A program made the translations under genes and the position numbers. From Yersinia vastinensis (lineage in GTDB: Bacteria > Pseudomonadota > Gammaproteobacteria > Enterobacterales > Enterobacteriaceae): DNA of 64,000 bases. The stretch is taken from NCBI RefSeq assembly GCF_902726565.1, contig NZ_CACVAF010000008.1, forward strand, positions 186,001-250,000, given 5' to 3'. The notes beneath the pieces are model-generated. The model was not told the origin of the DNA and did no database searches. It saw only the letters and a program-made list of their open reading frames with translations. Positions 22,847 to 31,525 of this stretch are shown in pieces. Positions within the stretch are counted from its first letter, which is position 1. Every line of letters starts with the position of its first letter.

Positions 22847-23254
22847 ATGAGTACTCAACGAATCACTGCCTTGCTTGAGAAACGGCTTGGCGAATGGGCT
22901 GCGATTAAAAGTATTCCGCTAGCTGCCGAGAACGTTAGCTTTGATGATACTGGCGATATGTATCTGCAATCGCATGTCATGCCAGCCACGACAGACACTA
23001 TCGATCTGGCTCAGGTATCACGCGTATTTAAAGGCGTGTATCAGATTAATATCAACGCTAAGGCCGGTAGTGGTAAATCCAAATCTCATTCTATTGCCGC
23101 TGAATTGATAGAATTGTTCAACCTCAATACTGAGCTGACGGACGGAGTGGTGACCTGCTATATCAACAGCGTTCCCAGCCAGTTTCCCGGCATTACTAAC
23201 GACATCACATATACAACACCAATCAGCATGAGCTATCGCGCTGACATCATTTAA
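22847..23254 (+). CDS. Tail terminator protein (DUF4128-type)
   Basis: A 135-residue protein with RITALLEKRLGEWAAIKSIPLAAEN near the start and YQININAKAGSGKSKSHSIAAELIELF in the middle, then DITYTTPISMSYRADII. This is the lambda U/DUF4128 type of ring protein that ends tail growth and joins tail to head. AGAGGAAG lies upstream. It follows the endonuclease insertion. Confidence 0.8.
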   Translation: MSTQRITALLEKRLGEWAAIKSIPLAAENVSFDDTGDMYLQSHVMPATTDTIDLAQVSRVFKGVYQININAKAGSGKSKSHSIAAELIELFNLNTELTDGVVTCYINSVPSQFPGITNDITYTTPISMSYRADII

Positions 23255-23275
23255 ACCTCAATAAGTCCCACATCT

Positions 23276-23297
23276 ACCGGCCTATGCCGGTTTTTTT
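23276..23297 (+). terminator. Terminator before the major tail gene
   Basis: ACCGGC-CTAT-GCCGGT followed by seven T residues. It lies in the 66-base gap between the tail terminator and major tail protein genes. Confidence 0.75.
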
Positions 23298-23320
23298 ATA
23301 TCCAAAATCGGAGAATTACC

Positions 23321-24241
23321 ATGGGCTTTGCTCTACCAAATGGCGCGGGTATCTACCTGGCTAAAACATATGAAACCGAGTTAGCAGTAACGGCCGTTTC
23401 TAATGCTGTTGACGCAGTGCTGACTGTGGCGACGGATCACGGCATCGCTGAAGGCGATATTGTGCAACTTACATCCGGTTGGGGTGCATTGAATGATCTT
23501 GCTGCTAAGGTGACAGCATCAACCTCCACCACGTTAACCCTTGGCTCAATTGATACATCCAACACAGACCGCTTTGCTGTGGGCGGTGGTGTGGGGACGG
23601 TTAAGAAAGTCTTGAGCTGGATTGAAATTCCGCAAATCACCGAAGTGGCGAACAGCGGCGGTGACCAACAGATGATTCAAATCCAGTTCCTGAGTGATAC
23701 CCGCCAGCGCAACCTGAACACGTTTAAGGCGGCTCAATCTCAAACCTTGACGTTGGCGCATGATTCCAGTCAGCCAGTCTACCCGGTATTGCGTGCCGCC
23801 GATGAAACAGAGCAAACTTTGGCAACCTACATGTATGTGCCGAAAGCCAAAGAGAATCGCTATTCAACGGTGAAAGTGTCATTTAACGACATCCCAACCA
23901 CCGCGATTAATGCCATTGAAACGGTGGCCGTAGTGTTTAACCTGCAATCTCAGGCGATGACCTTCTATAAATCTGGCACTACCGTAGCGGTTACTGGTGT
24001 CACTTTAAACAAGACCACCACTTCTCTTGCTGTGGCTGCCACTGAAACCTTGACGGCAACCATTGCTCCATCAAACGCAACTAACAAAACTGGTACATGG
24101 TCATCATCAGCGCCAACTAAAGCCACGGTTGACCCAGTTACTGGCGTTGTCACCGGTATTGCTGCTGGTAGTGCCAATATCATTTACACCACCGCAGATG
24201 GTGCCAAAACAGCCACTTGCGCCGTCACCGTAACTGCATAA
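23321..24241 (+). CDS. Major tail tube protein with C-terminal Ig-like (Big2) domain
   Basis: A 306-residue protein. The N-terminal 220 residues (MGFALPNGAGIYLAKTYE ... NAIETVAVVFNLQSQAMTFYKSG) form the tube domain. The C-terminal 80 (VTGVTLNKTTTSLAVAATETLTATI ... ATVDPVTGVVTGIAAGSANIIYTT) are a bacterial Ig-like group 2 domain. Lambda V also ends in an Ig-like domain that decorates the tail and helps adsorption. It would polymerise around the tape measure. Confidence 0.9.
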   Translation: MGFALPNGAGIYLAKTYETELAVTAVSNAVDAVLTVATDHGIAEGDIVQLTSGWGALNDLAAKVTASTSTTLTLGSIDTSNTDRFAVGGGVGTVKKVLSWIEIPQITEVANSGGDQQMIQIQFLSDTRQRNLNTFKAAQSQTLTLAHDSSQPVYPVLRAADETEQTLATYMYVPKAKENRYSTVKVSFNDIPTTAINAIETVAVVFNLQSQAMTFYKSGTTVAVTGVTLNKTTTSLAVAATETLTATIAPSNATNKTGTWSSSAPTKATVDPVTGVVTGIAAGSANIIYTTADGAKTATCAVTVTA

Positions 24242-24253
24242 GGAACATGACCC

Positions 24254-24565
24254 ATGGCAGTAAAATTTACCTTGGTGCCGTCACCAACATTCAAAGCCGA
24301 TGTGAAAATCCCTCGCGCCGGCCTAGATGACGGCGAATTAACATTTACCTTTAAGCATTTGCCACTGAATGAAGTATCGAGCATAGAGAAAACTGAAGGG
24401 CAGACGGGATTAGATTTCGCAGAAAAGATAATCGAAGGCTGGGCGCTTCCTGAGCCATTCAATCGTGAAAATCTTGAAGTGCTCGCGAATAACTACCCGA
24501 AAGCTATCGAGAATGTCATCAGTGCGTTTTATCGCGAACTGCTCGGTAATCGCGAAAAAAACTAA
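24254..24565 (+). CDS. G: Tail assembly chaperone, lambda G-like
   Basis: A 103-residue protein ending R-E-K-N-stop. It starts KFTLVPSPTFKADVKIPRAGLDDGELTFTFKHLP, typical of phage tail assembly chaperones that hold the tape measure protein before polymerisation. The last codons contain the slippery heptamer A-AAA-AAC (24556-24562), so a fraction of ribosomes should slip -1 and continue into the next frame, giving a longer G-T protein. Confidence 0.82.
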   Translation: MAVKFTLVPSPTFKADVKIPRAGLDDGELTFTFKHLPLNEVSSIEKTEGQTGLDFAEKIIEGWALPEPFNRENLEVLANNYPKAIENVISAFYRELLGNREKN

Positions 24566-24873
24566 CCTCGGTTGCCACCGCTCTCTACACCCCTGAACCC
24601 ACCCGCGAAGAACTGGCAGGTAATGGACTAACCCCTGATGATTTCGACGATGTCATTATCGAGATTTGGCCGGATGTCTGGCCTGCTTTCAATGTGATTA
24701 GAGCAATGTCCACTCAGTGGCGCACCGGAATGTCTGGGCCTACTGGGCTGGACTATGGCTGTTTATCACAAGTCATGGATTGGGTTGGCGTAGAGAGTAA
24801 AGCAACCGTATTTGATGACATAAGGCACATGGAGAGCGTTGCGCTGTCCGTTATTCACAAGCGGAGCAAGTAA
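24254..24873 (+). CDS. G-T fusion chaperone made by -1 ribosomal frameshift
   Basis: After slipping on A-AAA-AAC (24556-24562) the ribosome reads from C24562 as CTA ACC TCG and stays open to TAA at 24871-24873, adding 103 residues. These include TPEPTREELAGNGLTPDDF and IIEIWPDVWPAFNVIRAMSTQW, the DUF1799 pattern of T-like tail assembly proteins. The -1 frame has no good start codon of its own near its beginning, and the tape measure ATG follows at once. The feature spans two frames (24254-24562, then 24562-24873). Confidence 0.82.
24556..24562 (+). promoter_or_regulatory. -1 frameshift slippery site A-AAA-AAC
   Basis: The heptamer is in the X-XXY-YYZ phase relative to the G frame and sits directly before the G stop codon TAA. 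This is a classic efficient -1 site in Enterobacteria; lambda uses GGGAAAG at the same gene position. Confidence 0.85.
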
Positions 24874-27800
24874 ATGGCAGATATCGCAACAATATCACTA
24901 CGCGCTGACACGTCCAGCTTAGAGCAGGGCGATAAAGCGTTAGACCACTTCGGGCAAACAGCGGAGAAGGCCACCAAACAAGCTGATGGTTTGAATGATG
25001 CCTTCAAAGCTGGCGCACAGAGTCAAAAGCAAAATAATGAAAGTCTAAAGCAGCAACAGCAAGCGCTTCAGGATTTATTGGCGAAAATTAATCCCGTCAA
25101 TAACGCACTGAACAAGCTTGATGATATGCAGTTGCAGCTCTCAAAGTTCCGCTCTCAGGGGATTGTTGACGACAGAACCTACCGAGAATCTGCGGTGGCG
25201 ATAGGGCGCGCGCGACAGGAGCTAACCGCAGCAGCGGAAGCGAGTACTAAGGCAGGAAGGGCAGCAGCAGAGCAGGCAGCAGCAGACCGTGCAGCCACAA
25301 CAGCAAAAGAAAACTTCATCACTCGCTTACGTGAGCAAGCTGAACTTCAGGGGAAAACGGCTTCAGAGGTTCAGGCATATAAAGCTGCGCAAATGGGGGT
25401 TACAGAGCAAGCCGCGCCATTTATCGCGAAGCTGAAAGAGCAAGAGGATGCATGGAAGAAAGGTACTGTCTCTGCTGGTCAGTATCGTATGGCTATGCGC
25501 CAACTACCCATGCAATTCACCGATATCGCCACCTCAATTGCCGGTGGTATGCCTCTATACATGATCGCCATTCAGCAGGGCGGTCAGATTAAAGATAGCT
25601 TTGGTGGTATTGGTAATGCGCTTAAAGCTATGGCATCCCTGATCACTCCAACCACTATTCTGTTAGGTGGGGCAACGGCTGCCGTTGCAGCTATGGGGTA
25701 TGCATACTTTCAAGCTGAGAAGCAAAATAGTGCCTTCAATAAGGCGATTATTACTACTGGGGGGTATTCAGGTGTAACCGCCAGTCAACTGAAGGATATG
25801 GCTTATAACATCAGTCAGTCTGGCAGTGTTTATAGTGATACAGCGGAGGCTTTAACGAAGCTTACGGCGGCCGGTGTCAAGACATCGGTAAACCTCCAAG
25901 ACGCAGGGAAGTCGATTGTAGAATTCAGCCGATACTCCGGGCAATCAATTGACGATTTGGTAGGGCAGTTTGCTCGTTTATCTGATGACCCAGTTGGTGG
26001 TTCAGTCGCACTGACTGAGAAGCTTCATTATCTGACCGCAGCGCAATATCAGCATATTGCCGCTCTTGCTGAGGAAGGAAACACAGCGCAAGCAGTGACG
26101 GCTGCTACTGAAGCTCTTAGCGGGGCAATGGCGCAAAGGGCCGCAGAGATAAAGAACTCTATGGGTACTTTGCCATCATTTTTTGATGAGATAGGTAAAA
26201 GCGCATCAAAAATGTGGGATGGGATCTGGGGACTTGGTCGCGACCCATCCGAGGCTGAGGCAAGAGCTAAGCTTGTTGCCAAAATAGGCTTTGCTGAAAA
26301 TGATCCACGCCGCGCCAATGGTGGCTCACCTACAGTATCCAATGAAACGTTATCTCAGTGGAAAGCAGAGCTGGCATCACTGGATGCAGTTGAGAAAAAG
26401 CAGACCAACATATCCCAAATAAACCAAGAAGCGATAAAGGCGCAGCAAGAGGTTAATAAGCTTATACAGCAGGGGCTGACCTCGGCAGAAAAAAGGGAAA
26501 AAGGGGAAAAGGAATTAAATCGCTGGATAGAAGCGAATAAGAAAGCTCATGCAGAAGACGCAACAGTAGCGTTATTCACTGAAGCTGAAATTGCCAAAGC
26601 TCGCGCTGGGATTGAAAAGCAGAACAAAGATCCCAAAACACCAAAAACCAAAGCCTACCAAGATGATGCGGCCACTAAAGCATTACTGGATAGTCAGGCG
26701 CGTGTTGCCGCTTTGCGTGAGCAGGCAACCGTCACATTAACCATGACGGATCAGGAAAAGCAGCTAGCTAAATTCACCCAGCAAATTGCTGACCTGAAAA
26801 GCAAAACCATCCTCACTGCTGACCAAAAATCACTTCTGGCCCGTTCTGGTGAAATCACTGCCAGTATGCAGCTTGAAGCCCAACTTTCACGCGAAAACGT
26901 TGAGAGCAAGAAGGCCACTGAAGCCCTGAAAAAGATGGAAGAGTATACAGCTTCCATTGCAGCAAAGAATAAGCAGAACAAAGATCGCTTTGGTCTGACT
27001 TCTAAGCAGGCAGGAAGGGTGGATCAGGAAGCTCAGCTTGATAACACTTTCCGTAAGGATACCAAGGGTATTAATGATGCTGAACAACTGGCGAAAATCA
27101 CAGCAGAGTACAACAAGGCAAAAGCTGAGTTGCATGCTGGATTTGAACAGGAGGATTTGAACGAAGGTGACTGGTTAGCGGGTATGACTCAGGGGCTAGA
27201 ACAGTACGGTGAAACCGCCAATAACGTTTTCTCTGCTACCGCTCAACTGGCCCAAACCACAATGGGTAGCATGACATCCATGGCGACCCAGATGATGACA
27301 ACCGGCTCAGCTAACGTTAAGCAGTTTGCTACCAACTTCCTGACCAGCATTGTCGATATCATCAACCGGTTGCTGATTGCTCAAGCTATTCAGGCTGCGA
27401 TGGGGTGGATTAGCGGTGCTGCATCGGCTGGCGCAGGGGCAGCAAGCGGGGCGGCCAGTAGTGCCAGTACGGGCGCTATGGGGATGTCTACCAGTTTCAG
27501 AGATTATGACGTCGGCGGCTATACTGGCGACGGCGGAAAGTTCGAACCGAAAGGCGTGGTGCATGGCGGGGAGTTTGTCTTTACCAAAGAAGCCACAAAC
27601 CGAATTGGTATCGATAATCTCTACAAGATGATGCGGGGCTATGCCGATGGTGGGCTGGTAAGTAATACGGTTACTGCTACCGCACCAATGCTTGGCATGC
27701 AAGGCGGCGGGACGGCCATATCAGTTGATTTGAGAGGGATGACAATAACCACCCAAGGAAATCAACAGCAGGATGCTGGCACAAATAATGGTGAGTTAGT

Positions 27801-27912
27801 TAGTAAGGCTGCAAGGAATGAAGTCATCGCTATTGTTACGCAGCAGCTCGATCGCGCGATGGGGCAAAGTGGACGTATCACCAATTTTGTTACTAACCGA
27901 GCGGGGCGTTAA
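24874..27912 (+). CDS. H: Tape measure protein, lambda H-like
   Basis: A 1012-residue protein, the longest of the tail cluster. The N-terminus is coiled coil (residues 10-190), then the conserved block MRQLPMQFTDIATSIAGGMP ... IQQGGQIKDSFGG (about 205-250) of lambda-type tape measures, a hydrophobic ALITP-TTILLGGATAAVAAMGYAYF segment (about 255-285), long helices to about 800, and a Gly/Ala-rich membrane-like region (830-870). Its length sets the tail length. It starts right after the frameshift stop. Confidence 0.95.
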   Translation: MADIATISLRADTSSLEQGDKALDHFGQTAEKATKQADGLNDAFKAGAQSQKQNNESLKQQQQALQDLLAKINPVNNALNKLDDMQLQLSKFRSQGIVDDRTYRESAVAIGRARQELTAAAEASTKAGRAAAEQAAADRAATTAKENFITRLREQAELQGKTASEVQAYKAAQMGVTEQAAPFIAKLKEQEDAWKKGTVSAGQYRMAMRQLPMQFTDIATSIAGGMPLYMIAIQQGGQIKDSFGGIGNALKAMASLITPTTILLGGATAAVAAMGYAYFQAEKQNSAFNKAIITTGGYSGVTASQLKDMAYNISQSGSVYSDTAEALTKLTAAGVKTSVNLQDAGKSIVEFSRYSGQSIDDLVGQFARLSDDPVGGSVALTEKLHYLTAAQYQHIAALAEEGNTAQAVTAATEALSGAMAQRAAEIKNSMGTLPSFFDEIGKSASKMWDGIWGLGRDPSEAEARAKLVAKIGFAENDPRRANGGSPTVSNETLSQWKAELASLDAVEKKQTNISQINQEAIKAQQEVNKLIQQGLTSAEKREKGEKELNRWIEANKKAHAEDATVALFTEAEIAKARAGIEKQNKDPKTPKTKAYQDDAATKALLDSQARVAALREQATVTLTMTDQEKQLAKFTQQIADLKSKTILTADQKSLLARSGEITASMQLEAQLSRENVESKKATEALKKMEEYTASIAAKNKQNKDRFGLTSKQAGRVDQEAQLDNTFRKDTKGINDAEQLAKITAEYNKAKAELHAGFEQEDLNEGDWLAGMTQGLEQYGETANNVFSATAQLAQTTMGSMTSMATQMMTTGSANVKQFATNFLTSIVDIINRLLIAQAIQAAMGWISGAASAGAGAASGAASSASTGAMGMSTSFRDYDVGGYTGDGGKFEPKGVVHGGEFVFTKEATNRIGIDNLYKMMRGYADGGLVSNTVTATAPMLGMQGGGTAISVDLRGMTITTQGNQQQDAGTNNGELVSKAARNEVIAIVTQQLDRAMGQSGRITNFVTNRAGR

Positions 27913-27914
27913 GA

Positions 27915-28256
27915 ATGGCTATTGAAGTTTTCCTTTGGCGAACCCAAGGCGTTCCTGAAGGTAGTTTTAATCAGCGGGTCAGAAGCGCTCAGTTCGGTGA
28001 TGGCTACAAGCAAGTCGCTGGTGACGGCATCAACCCAGAAACGCAGTCATGGCCGCTAACATTTCAGGGCTTAGAAAAAGACATGATGCCAATTCTGGCG
28101 TTTGTTCGCAGACACACCACCAAGTCCTGCCAATGGACGGCCCCTTATGGTGTTGTGGGCCTGTGGCGAGTCACCGCTGACTCCATCAAGGCCGTACCCG
28201 TCGGCGGTAACGTTATGTCAGTTTCCTTCACTTTCGAGCAATCCTTCAAGCCTTAA
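27915..28256 (+). CDS. M: Minor tail protein, lambda M-like
   Basis: A 113-residue protein with GSFNQRVRSAQFGDGYKQVAGDGINPETQSWPLTF, a strongly conserved stretch of lambda M and related distal tail proteins, and a closing MSVSFTFEQSFKP. It joins the tail tip to the tube end. It starts three bases after the tape measure stop. Confidence 0.9.
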   Translation: MAIEVFLWRTQGVPEGSFNQRVRSAQFGDGYKQVAGDGINPETQSWPLTFQGLEKDMMPILAFVRRHTTKSCQWTAPYGVVGLWRVTADSIKAVPVGGNVMSVSFTFEQSFKP

Positions 28257-28272
28257 TATCGAGTAATCAAAC

Positions 28273-29025
28273 ATGACAATAAATACTGACTTGCAACGAC
28301 TGGAGCCGGGTAACCGCGTTCGTCTGTATGAAGTGGATGGCTCTCAATTTGATGGGCCATTGTTGCGCTTTCATGCCGATACGTTACCCCATACCCCAGA
28401 AGAGATTGCGGCGGCCGGTGGCGACGAAACCAAACTACCAGCTAAATCTATCTGGTGGCAGGGAGAAGAGTATTCAGCATGGCCGGTGCAGGTTGAAGGC
28501 ATTGAAATGTCCAGCGATGGGCAAAGTGCGCAGCCCAAGTTATCGGTCGCAAACCTTGATGGAACTATCACCGCACTGTGTCTGGCCTTTGACGATATGG
28601 TGCAGGCAAAAGTCATTGTTCACGACACGTTTAAACACTATCTGGATGCTGTGAATTTTCCCGAAGGGAATCCCGAGGCTGATCCGGAACAGGAGAAAGT
28701 GCAGGTTTACTATATCGACAGTAAATCGACGGAAACCAACGAGGTTGTTGAGTTTACGCTCTCTAGCCCAGCGGACTTACAGGGATTACTGATCCCTACC
28801 CGACAAATTCACTCCCTCTGTACGTGGTGTATGCGCGGTGACTATCGTTCTGGAAATGGCTGTGATTATACAGGGACGCTGTATTTCGATGAGAAAGGCA
28901 ACCCCACAGACGACCCGAGCAAAGATAAGTGCTCTGGTCTACTGGTCGATTGCAAAAAACGATTTGGAGCCGATAACCCATTGCCGTTTGGTGGGTTCCC
29001 CGGCGCGGCCCTGATCAAGAGGTAG
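28273..29025 (+). CDS. L: Minor tail protein, lambda L-like (possible Fe-S protein)
   Basis: A 250-residue protein like lambda L. The C-terminal part has four cysteines: LCTWCMRGDYRSGNGCDYTG and later KCSGLLVDC, the pattern that holds an iron-sulfur cluster in lambda L. The N-terminal part (LQRLEPGNRVRLYEVDGSQF) is typical of the family. It is part of the tail tip assembled before J. Confidence 0.9.
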   Translation: MTINTDLQRLEPGNRVRLYEVDGSQFDGPLLRFHADTLPHTPEEIAAAGGDETKLPAKSIWWQGEEYSAWPVQVEGIEMSSDGQSAQPKLSVANLDGTITALCLAFDDMVQAKVIVHDTFKHYLDAVNFPEGNPEADPEQEKVQVYYIDSKSTETNEVVEFTLSSPADLQGLLIPTRQIHSLCTWCMRGDYRSGNGCDYTGTLYFDEKGNPTDDPSKDKCSGLLVDCKKRFGADNPLPFGGFPGAALIKR

Positions 29026-29027
29026 AT

Positions 29028-29732
29028 ATGAGAGATAAAACGCTTAAAGCGATATTGGCCCATGCCGAGGCTGAATACCCCAAAGAGTGCTGTGGTGTTG
29101 TGGCGCAGAAGTCGCGAGTGGAAAAATATTTCCCGTGCAATAACTTGGCTACAAACCCGAATGAACAGTTTCACCTCGATCCCGCTGGCTATGTGGTGGC
29201 TGAAGATTGGGGGGTCATCACTGCAATCGTACACAGCCACCCCGACGCTACCACTCAGCCATCCGAATTGGACATGGCCCAATGTGATAATAACGAGCTG
29301 CCTTGGCACATTGTAAGCTGGCCCGAGGGTGATTTGCGGACTATCCAGCCGCGCGGTGACCTCCCGCTAATCGGCCGCCAGTTCGTATTGGGGCATACCG
29401 ATTGCTGGGGCTTGATAATGTCCTACTTCAAGCAAACGCATGGCATTGAGTTGAACGACTATCGCGTTGATCGGCATTGGTGGGAGTCTGGTGCAGAAAA
29501 TTTCTATATGGATAACTGGTATGAATGCGGCTTCCGTGAATTCAGTGGCTCAGCACAACCGGGCGACCTGATCATCATGCAAGTATCCGCGCCAGTCGCT
29601 AACCATGGGGGGATTCTGCTGGAAGATGGCATGCTACTTCACCATCCATACGGGCAACTTAGCCAGCGCGTGCCATATGGTGGTTATTGGCAAGAAAGGA
29701 CCATGAAGGTGGTTCGTTATAACGGCCTGTAA
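29028..29732 (+). CDS. K: Tail assembly peptidase, lambda K-like (JAMM + NlpC/P60)
   Basis: A 234-residue two-domain enzyme. The N-terminal Mov34/JAMM domain has E (ECCGVV) and HSHPDATTQPSELD (H-x-H-P-x7-S-x-x-D metal site). The C-terminal NlpC/P60 domain has TDCWGLIMSYF with the cysteine nucleophile and NHGGI with histidine. In lambda, K acts at the tail tip and may process peptidoglycan or tail components. The next lambda-type gene (I) is displaced about 4.7 kb by the cassette that follows. Confidence 0.92.
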   Translation: MRDKTLKAILAHAEAEYPKECCGVVAQKSRVEKYFPCNNLATNPNEQFHLDPAGYVVAEDWGVITAIVHSHPDATTQPSELDMAQCDNNELPWHIVSWPEGDLRTIQPRGDLPLIGRQFVLGHTDCWGLIMSYFKQTHGIELNDYRVDRHWWESGAENFYMDNWYECGFREFSGSAQPGDLIIMQVSAPVANHGGILLEDGMLLHHPYGQLSQRVPYGGYWQERTMKVVRYNGL

Positions 29733-29776
29733 TTTAAGTCCGCCTACTTGGTGTTTATATTTAGATGGAAGAATAA

Positions 29777-30061
29777 ATGAAAATAGAAAGCATCGTTTTT
29801 TTAAACGACCACATGACCCTTGACTGTGATCGTGAAGAAGATGTGTTCTGGCTCCAAATATCTGCATCGTTGGGCTGGATTTGCTTTACCCGGATCAGGA
29901 GTGGTGAATCAACGTTTGTAGCCACTGAATTACGTTTGGCGTCTGATTCAACCCCTTGCTTACCAATTCAAGGGCGATGTGTTTTGTGGTCTCGTAAGGC
30001 AGCTCTCGAAGCTGAGACAAAAATTTCTTCTTATCGGGAGAGTCTGGAGCATTTTGGTTAA
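29777..30061 (+). CDS. Doubtful small ORF, perhaps a truncated gene
   Basis: An open frame of 94 codons with GGAAGAAT before its ATG. The first 43 residues (MKIESIVFLNDHMTLDCDRE, then FWLQISASLGWICFTRIRSG) look protein-like. After about 29,900 it runs antisense to the better-supported gene on the other strand. It may be the 5' remnant of a gene cut by insertion of the cassette. I give it low weight. Confidence 0.3.
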   Translation: MKIESIVFLNDHMTLDCDREEDVFWLQISASLGWICFTRIRSGESTFVATELRLASDSTPCLPIQGRCVLWSRKAALEAETKISSYRESLEHFG

Positions 30062-30392
30062 TAAAATCTGCTATTTGTTGGAACGCTTCGTTGTGAAACC
30101 TGACTGTCGTTACCTTCAAAATGGCGCTAAGTCCTTCATCACCTAAAAGAAAATCAACACCATCCTTTGTTGCCTTGAGGGAGTTTAGAAGTAGATTTAA
30201 ATCATAATGTATCTCACCGTATCTGGTTTCCAGAAGCCCATGCTCGAACAAGTAATGGATGTTGGCAATACTGGATTCTGCATCAGTAAAAATACCTTTA
30301 TCCTTAAAATTACAGGCTTCTGTTGGTAGCGGATAGGACTTAACGGCCTCCTGAAGAATAATAAGCTGTATTTCCCTGCTGAATTTGTTCAC
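29895..30392 (-). CDS. Unknown 165-residue protein, cassette left end
   Basis: A 165-residue helical protein (NKFSREIQLIILQEAVKSYP ... SSIANIHYLFEHGLLETRYGEIHYD). The N-terminal half looks like a winged-helix module as in phage regulatory or exclusion proteins. The C-terminal half is helical (QQIADFINQNAPDSPDKKKF). It is transcribed in the same direction as the repressor after it, so it may belong to a lysogenic transcript and act in superinfection exclusion. Function not known. Confidence 0.6.
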   Translation of the reverse strand: MNKFSREIQLIILQEAVKSYPLPTEACNFKDKGIFTDAESSIANIHYLFEHGLLETRYGEIHYDLNLLLNSLKATKDGVDFLLGDEGLSAILKVTTVRFHNEAFQQIADFINQNAPDSPDKKKFLSQLRELPYETTKHIALELVSKGLNQTPNVIQWLQTLIHHS

Positions 30393-30498
30393 TGGTTTTT
30401 CCGGTTATCTAATTAACCATTCAAGATAAGTGCAAATCATTTTTACCGATATCCTGACATTTGATCAGTGATCTGGCGCGTCCGTGCGCCGGTGGGGG

Positions 30499-31176
30499 TT
30501 ATTTAATTTTTATCTTATATAAAGGCACTTCAAGATAAACTGCCTTTATCAAGGTAACCTTACCTGTATCAATATCGTCTTGATGTAAGTGCATCATTGG
30601 ATATCTGATATCAATTGCTGAAAGAGATACGCTTCCTATCCCTTTATCCATAAACACCTGTTTGAATGTCGAAAAGCCATTATCTAGTAGGGCAATCACA
30701 AAATCTTGGTTATTCACCTTTTGTTGTGGATCAAAAGTTACTATCGACCCCTCAGGGAAGCTAATCCCTGTGTTTGTGCTTTTCGCCATTGAATCACCCT
30801 GTATCTCTATGGCAAAGGCAAAATCGCTGACACCTATTTTACACGGATGTAGTTTATGAGTTTTAAGTTCCCATTTACTAAGCCAGCGAGGAACCATTGC
30901 TGGGTCAATCAATGGTATTTGCTTCAAGTTTACAGCAGGGATATACGTCCCAAGGTTTGGTGGCTCGCCTTTTCCAGAGGCTAGCCATTCAGGTGATGTA
31001 CCTAATGCAATAGCCAATTTATTCAGGGTTTTTTCTCTAGGCTTAGCCTCACCACCTTCATATGCGGCAATTTGTCGTTGTACAACACCGGCAAGGCTTG
31101 CAAGCTCAGATTGTGTTAACCCAATGGTTGATCTTGCTGTGGCAACACGCTTAGGGAAGAACGAATCAAAACTCAT
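30499..31176 (-). CDS. Second XRE/S24 repressor (LexA/CI-like)
   Basis: From ATG 31176 (MSFDSFFPKRVATARS) the protein has 225 residues; upstream in-frame ATGs at 31206 and 31251 have no ribosome site. An XRE helix-turn-helix (LTQSELASLAGVVQRQIAAYEGG, about 20-42) precedes an S24 peptidase-like domain with IEIQGDSM (the S nucleophile) and a lysine in STFKQVF. The expected Ala-Gly cleavage dipeptide is not obvious. It is divergent from arc and ant and probably controls them. Confidence 0.82.
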   Translation of the reverse strand: MSFDSFFPKRVATARSTIGLTQSELASLAGVVQRQIAAYEGGEAKPREKTLNKLAIALGTSPEWLASGKGEPPNLGTYIPAVNLKQIPLIDPAMVPRWLSKWELKTHKLHPCKIGVSDFAFAIEIQGDSMAKSTNTGISFPEGSIVTFDPQQKVNNQDFVIALLDNGFSTFKQVFMDKGIGSVSLSAIDIRYPMMHLHQDDIDTGKVTLIKAVYLEVPLYKIKIK

Positions 31177-31247
31177 AAACTCATTATCCAAAATAACTTG
31201 ACTCATAAAATATAATGACCAATACTTGCGATCATTGATATGAGTTT
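31168..31247. promoter_or_regulatory. Divergent control region of repressor 2 and arc
   Basis: The motif ACTCATAAA occurs at 31171-31179 and 31201-31209, and its inverse ATGAGTTTT at 31239-31247, so three related sites cover the space between the two genes. A rightward promoter is possible with TTGACT (31198-31203) and AATACT (31221-31226), 17 bases apart. On the minus strand a TATATT -10 is centred near 31214. These are candidate repressor or Arc operators, by eye. Confidence 0.45.
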
Positions 31248-31275
31248 TCATGTGTTAAATAGAGAGGAGTTCATA

Positions 31276-31449
31276 ATGTCCGAAAATGTTTCATCTATCA
31301 AGCCGCGTCAAGTGCGTTTTGTTGAAGAGGTAGACCAACGCATTCAAGAGTCAGCGAAGCGTTGTCATAGAAGCATTCAGTCAGAAATTGCTTACCGGAT
31401 GGAATTACTTATGAAGTTAGAGGATCGCGGTGATGTTGTTATCCAGTAG
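31276..31449 (+). CDS. arc: Arc-family ribbon-helix-helix repressor
   Basis: A 57-residue protein from ATG 31276 after AGAGAGGAG; the longer frame from 31240 is rejected. The sequence KPRQVRFVEEVDQRIQESAKRCHRSIQSEIAYRMELLM fits the Arc/Mnt ribbon-helix-helix fold (strand QVRF, two helices, S-x-Q/N-S-E-I). In P22 Arc limits ant expression early in infection. Here it lies directly before an antirepressor gene and opposite a repressor. Confidence 0.82.
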   Translation: MSENVSSIKPRQVRFVEEVDQRIQESAKRCHRSIQSEIAYRMELLMKLEDRGDVVIQ

Positions 31450-31456
31450 AAATGGC

Positions 31457-31491
31457 GAAGCCTCGAAGTGCGAGAACACAAACGAGGCTTC
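31457..31491 (+). promoter_or_regulatory. Hairpin between arc and the antirepressor gene
   Basis: GAAGCCTCG and CGAGGCTTC form a perfect 9-bp stem around a 17-base loop, followed by TATTTT. It sits where P22 has the sar regulatory region between arc and ant. It could be an attenuator, a partial terminator or part of an antisense control. Function inferred from place. Confidence 0.5.
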
Positions 31492-31525
31492 TATTTTGTC
31501 AGCAACCTTAAGCGAGTCAACCGAC

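Noticed and set aside
29028-29732. JAMM plus NlpC fusion as a novel enzyme
   Set aside because: This is the standard domain plan of lambda K-type tail proteins.
30475-30490. GGCGC-GTCCGT-GCGCC hairpin after repressor 2
   Set aside because: No T-tract on either side; may be chance, not called as a terminator.
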